64,000 bases of DNA, taken from assembly GCA_021824565.1 (NCBI GenBank), contig JAKAKL010000050.1, positions 1 through 64,000 of the forward strand, given 5' to 3'. The position numbers were made by a program, and so were the translations under genes. The stretch comes from Bacteroidota bacterium. GTDB lineage: Bacteria; Bacteroidota; Ignavibacteria; Ignavibacteriales; Ignavibacteriaceae. Below, piece after piece: positions 60,661 to 64,000 of the stretch (position 1 is its first letter; each line of letters opens with the position of its first letter). The notes under the pieces are model-generated. The model was not told the origin of the DNA. It was given only the letters and a program-made list of their open reading frames with translations, and did no database searches.

Positions 60661-62409
60661 CTATTTTAGCAGAACCATTTTTTTGGTAACAACTTGATTT
60701 CCTTGAATAAGCGTATAGAAATAAACTCCACTTGATATATTATCCATGCTAATATTATAAGTGTAGTCACCTTTATTCTTATAAACATTGTTTACAATAG
60801 TTTTGACTAACTGACCCATAACATTGTAAATCTTCAAGCTAACATTACCAGCTTTTGCCAAACTGAACTTAATGTTTGTTGATGGATTAAATGGATTCGG
60901 ATACGCATTATAAAGATCAAACTTTTCAGGTAATTGATTTGGAGTTTTCGCAATGCCGGTATAACCCCCTGTAAACCAGCCTTCATCTCCAACAGCTTTT
61001 CCATCCGTTCCGCCTGTCTTTAAAGCAGAGTTTGTATATTGCATATCCTGTAATTCAGGAAGCGGCCATTGGGGAATCCAATTTGAACCGGAGACACTAG
61101 ATAATTGATACCCGTATATGTCTGTTGAAGCTGTGTTACCTCTGATATCCATGAAGTATTGAAATTCTCCGACACCATTACCTTTACCACTATATAACAT
61201 ATTTAAAATTGAAGGGCCAAAACTTGGGTCAATACTCGTGTTCCCAGATTGTGTTAAACCAGGCCAATGTGTTTTATCGTTAAACATATTTGTAGTACGA
61301 TTATTCATCCACCTTGAAAAATACAAAGAGTCATCCCCATGTGCAGTATCATCATATGTTTGCCAGAAAGAAGTTACTTCTTGAGGTTCGTAAAAATTAT
61401 TATTCATTACTTCAATTTGTCTTTTAGATTCTGCAAGCCATTTAAAATTTGCATTACTCGAATCCTGCGGATCAAACATTTTTGGTATATCACCGCCAAG
61501 AGTGTCCAAATCTAAAACAGAAGGAATATCTAATGATCGCAATTCATCCCAATACTGAACATATTCGATCTGGGTAATTCCACCCAACCATGTTCCATAA
61601 AACATATTGTTATCAATTTTAGCTGTTGTTACATTGAAAATCCAGAAAGGGTTTTGAAAAGTCATGATATCACTGTTATGTTCAAAGTCGAAATATCTAA
61701 CAAAGCTTGCTGTTACAGGGCATGCGTCATAACAATTCATTGCGAGAAATGTATTATTACGCATTACAATTGAATCAGTTATGGCTGTGTTGCTTGAATT
61801 TCGCAAGGCTTCACCGGAAAACCATTGTGTAGCAGAGATAAGATTTCTAAACTTGCAATTGGTTATAAAAAAACTATCCCAATTACCGGTATAGCCGATA
61901 ACTTCATCAGTAAAATCTGAAAAAACGACATTATCCACATATAGTTTAACTGAATCAGCCGAGACTTGAATCATTGACCCAATACCATTCACATTAAGTG
62001 CATTAATTGTATTATTCGTCGCTAATCCCGTGATATAAAGATTCTTAAATACTGCAACTGTACCTGCTCCATTAATAATGAATAGATAATACGGTAAAGA
62101 CCCGTCTTGTAATACTCCAGATTGAATACATGGAGGTCTACCATTAGTGCCTAATACACCTATAACTTCGAAATTAGATCTAACAGTAGCTGGACCAAGC
62201 CAAAGGTAAGTAGTGTCTAACGAAACAAGTTTATATACAGAATGTTGCTGTAATCCAGATGTAGTTGTGTCGCTGGTAATCACTTGGTCAATGCTGGGAC
62301 CGTTTGCATAAACAACAAGCGTGTCATTCCCCGCAGCAATAATTTTACTAGGTATTATGAATAACACTAGCACTACTATTGCGGTTATGATTGTGGAGAT
62401 TGTTCTCAT
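60661..62409 (-). CDS. Secreted beta-helix protein with T9SS sorting domain
   Basis: A 582-residue exported protein (signal peptide to about residue 25). Residues about 110-300 look like a right-handed beta-helix (FKNLYITGLATNNTINALNVNGIG, LYVDNVVFSDFTDEV, FFITNCKFRNLISATQW, VMRNNTFLAMNCYDACPV, IDNNMFYGTW), as in pectate-lyase-like or structural proteins. The C-terminal sorting domain matches that of the 59417 protein almost residue for residue, indicating recent copying. No catalytic residues can be named. Confidence 0.85.
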   Translation of the reverse strand: MRTISTIITAIVVLVLFIIPSKIIAAGNDTLVVYANGPSIDQVITSDTTTSGLQQHSVYKLVSLDTTYLWLGPATVRSNFEVIGVLGTNGRPPCIQSGVLQDGSLPYYLFIINGAGTVAVFKNLYITGLATNNTINALNVNGIGSMIQVSADSVKLYVDNVVFSDFTDEVIGYTGNWDSFFITNCKFRNLISATQWFSGEALRNSSNTAITDSIVMRNNTFLAMNCYDACPVTASFVRYFDFEHNSDIMTFQNPFWIFNVTTAKIDNNMFYGTWLGGITQIEYVQYWDELRSLDIPSVLDLDTLGGDIPKMFDPQDSSNANFKWLAESKRQIEVMNNNFYEPQEVTSFWQTYDDTAHGDDSLYFSRWMNNRTTNMFNDKTHWPGLTQSGNTSIDPSFGPSILNMLYSGKGNGVGEFQYFMDIRGNTASTDIYGYQLSSVSGSNWIPQWPLPELQDMQYTNSALKTGGTDGKAVGDEGWFTGGYTGIAKTPNQLPEKFDLYNAYPNPFNPSTNIKFSLAKAGNVSLKIYNVMGQLVKTIVNNVYKNKGDYTYNISMDNISSGVYFYTLIQGNQVVTKKMVLLK

Positions 62410-62504
62410 AAATTAGTTCCTTTCATATTATTTTAAAGTTATTGATTAATTGAACATTTTTTAATTGAATTCTCTTCGTTAAATAAGATTTTATCTAATT
62501 GCTT

Positions 62505-64000
62505 TTAAAAATTCCAACTCAATCCAAGATGAGCCGTCATTCCATAACTTTGTTCAGATTCAGGCACTCCGCCTCCCTCGATAATGCTTACGTCATTTGC
62601 GCTATTCATATTGTATATATCGCCAAATAATCCAACGCCTCGCCATGGTAATCCCTGCTTGAATGAAACATCCCAGCGAGAATATGCGGCAGTATAACTT
62701 CTTATCTGAGGCCAAAAATTCGGTCCTGTAAATATGTTATCCTGATACAGCCATGACACTCTTATTGAGAATTCTTTGTAGTCTAAACCAACTGATATAT
62801 TAACGATGTTATCTGGCTGGTATAACAATCTATCGGAGAATGTTGTATCAACATAATTTACTGTTCGACCATTGGAACTTATTTTTAGATATGGATATTC
62901 TGCTTTGGAAAAAATATGAGAATAGTTAGCACCCAATACAAGCCCTGAAAGTATTCCAGGCAAATACCAAAAGTGTGTTTCCCAATCGACTTCTATTCCG
63001 TAATCGTTAATTACTGCTGAATCATTAACAGTGGTGTTAATCTGATAAGTTCCTGAAGGAGTTGTTGAACCTAAAAGACTATAAGGATAATACTGAATAG
63101 CATCTTTGCCTGAAACATAAAATGTCCATGGATAAATTAAATCACTAATATTTTTCCAAAATCCTCCAACCGTGAATAACCCTATGCTATTATCATAAAA
63201 CGATAAATATAAATCGTAATTAGTAGAATGAGTTGGTACTAGTTTAGAATTATTCCAAGAAATTGCCCCGGTTCCTACATCTATTCTCGGAATAATTGCA
63301 TTATAGTCAGGATATGCCAATGTGTTGCTGTAAGCTAATCTTACATCGAACCATAAGGAAGGTTTATACCTAATAGAAATATCCGGCAAATAATAGCCAT
63401 GATTCTGGACGACAGTTGTGTCATAAAAATTATAAGAACTTACCGCACTACGTGTTTCTATACCTCTTGCTCCGTTGTATGAGGTCTGAAGATTCTGGTA
63501 TCTTAAGCCGGGAATAAGAATTATTTCCGGGCCGATATTTATAACGGACATTAGATAAAATGCCGACTGGTTTTCATGACCAAAATAATTATACGTCGTA
63601 GATGCTAAAGCGTCGTGCCCGTAAGACTGCGTACCATGATTATTTGCAATATATTGTGCACTATCTTGCAGCAGTGTTGCCATTCGATCCAGCATACCAT
63701 AGTTTAGTGGTTCAACCATTTGATAATCACCGCCAAGAAATTTCCCGTAGCTAAAACTTTGATCAGTAAAGTATGTTATTGGAATTTTATATTTTACAGT
63801 GGCAGGTAGATTAAACCAATTAATTATTAGATCATTAACTACTCCTGAACCGCCATACTGAAGCCCTCCTCCGTCAAAGACATCCTGTTGATAATATCTT
63901 GACTGATATTGATACTTCCCACCAAATTTTATCTCCGCATTAACTAATTCTGAAAAGGTAATGTTTGTTTTAAAATCCAATGATCCCGTAATTACATCAG
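62505..64000 (-). CDS. TonB-dependent receptor beta-barrel (5' end outside window)
   Basis: The frame runs to the right edge of the window, so the plug domain and signal peptide are missing; the TTG at 63980 is internal. The visible 498 codons are an outer-membrane barrel with aromatic girdles (ISIRYKPSLWFDVRLAYSNTLAYPDYNAI, IVNISVGLDYKEFSIRVSWLYQDNIF) and the C-terminal LGLSWNF typical of barrel proteins. It probably imports oligosaccharides for the adjacent GH locus. Confidence 0.9.
   Translation of the reverse strand, partial: DVITGSLDFKTNITFSELVNAEIKFGGKYQYQSRYYQQDVFDGGGLQYGGSGVVNDLIINWFNLPATVKYKIPITYFTDQSFSYGKFLGGDYQMVEPLNYGMLDRMATLLQDSAQYIANNHGTQSYGHDALASTTYNYFGHENQSAFYLMSVINIGPEIILIPGLRYQNLQTSYNGARGIETRSAVSSYNFYDTTVVQNHGYYLPDISIRYKPSLWFDVRLAYSNTLAYPDYNAIIPRIDVGTGAISWNNSKLVPTHSTNYDLYLSFYDNSIGLFTVGGFWKNISDLIYPWTFYVSGKDAIQYYPYSLLGSTTPSGTYQINTTVNDSAVINDYGIEVDWETHFWYLPGILSGLVLGANYSHIFSKAEYPYLKISSNGRTVNYVDTTFSDRLLYQPDNIVNISVGLDYKEFSIRVSWLYQDNIFTGPNFWPQIRSYTAAYSRWDVSFKQGLPWRGVGLFGDIYNMNSANDVSIIEGGGVPESEQSYGMTAHLGLSWNF

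Overview
The window looks like an Ignavibacteriota-type genome (Bacteroidota/Chlorobiota group, near Ignavibacterium or Melioribacter). The reason is that six secreted proteins end in a type IX secretion (T9SS) sorting domain with the QNYPNPFNPST-type start usual in that group, alongside TonB-dependent receptors, a nine-haem secreted cytochrome, AT-rich DNA and strong purine-rich ribosome sites. This placement rests on protein style only; no rRNA gene is present.

Layout. 1-4.5 kb: end of one secreted protein, a degenerate receiver protein and a large secreted GH18 chitinase. 5.2-12.6 kb (minus strand): a sigma54 activator and orphan receiver, then a NarL-type regulator, a multi-PAS histidine kinase and a complete rsbR-rsbS-rsbT-rsbX stressosome set in one operon. 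The kinase begins with what looks like an RsbU N-terminal domain, so RsbT released from the stressosome may act directly on a two-component kinase. 13.2-17 kb: a 17-unit 21-bp minisatellite, an M16 peptidase and two tiny paralogous membrane proteins. 17.1-28.5 kb: secreted multihaem cytochrome and housekeeping genes (purM, lipoprotein, TonB receptor, TatD/radical-SAM fusion, PBP4, prmA, trmH-like, DUF971). 28.7 kb: tRNA-Thr(TGT).

From about 28.8 kb to 47-48 kb lies an integrated mobile element next to the tRNA: tyrosine integrase, excisionase-like HTH, divergent control region with a Cro/CI-like regulator, a consensus promoter beside a G10 tract, primase-helicase, an iteron-like cluster, DUF932 and Gam-like proteins. 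Its cargo includes an amidoligase / zinc-finger / class II glutamine amidotransferase cassette, an EcsC-family gene behind a highly structured leader RNA that may be an attenuator, a duplicated module of small membrane protein plus 3' structured repeat, and decayed genes. No phage structural gene is visible, and I could not find the distal attachment site.

48.2-64 kb (all minus): a polysaccharide-use locus with two clan GH-D alpha-galactosidase-like enzymes, a Spherulin-4/GH135-like T9SS protein, a beta-helix T9SS protein, a TIM-barrel glycosidase-like protein, two amidohydrolases, an SSS symporter with a small partner peptide, and a TonB receptor cut by the window edge. Secreted enzymes would cleave an alpha-galactose or galactosamine-rich polymer, the TonB receptor would import fragments, periplasmic enzymes would trim them and the symporter would take up the product.

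The least explained items are the leader RNA at 40.81-40.97 kb, the amidoligase cassette at 44.5-46.7 kb, the stressosome-kinase link and the two unrelated 21-bp-period arrays.
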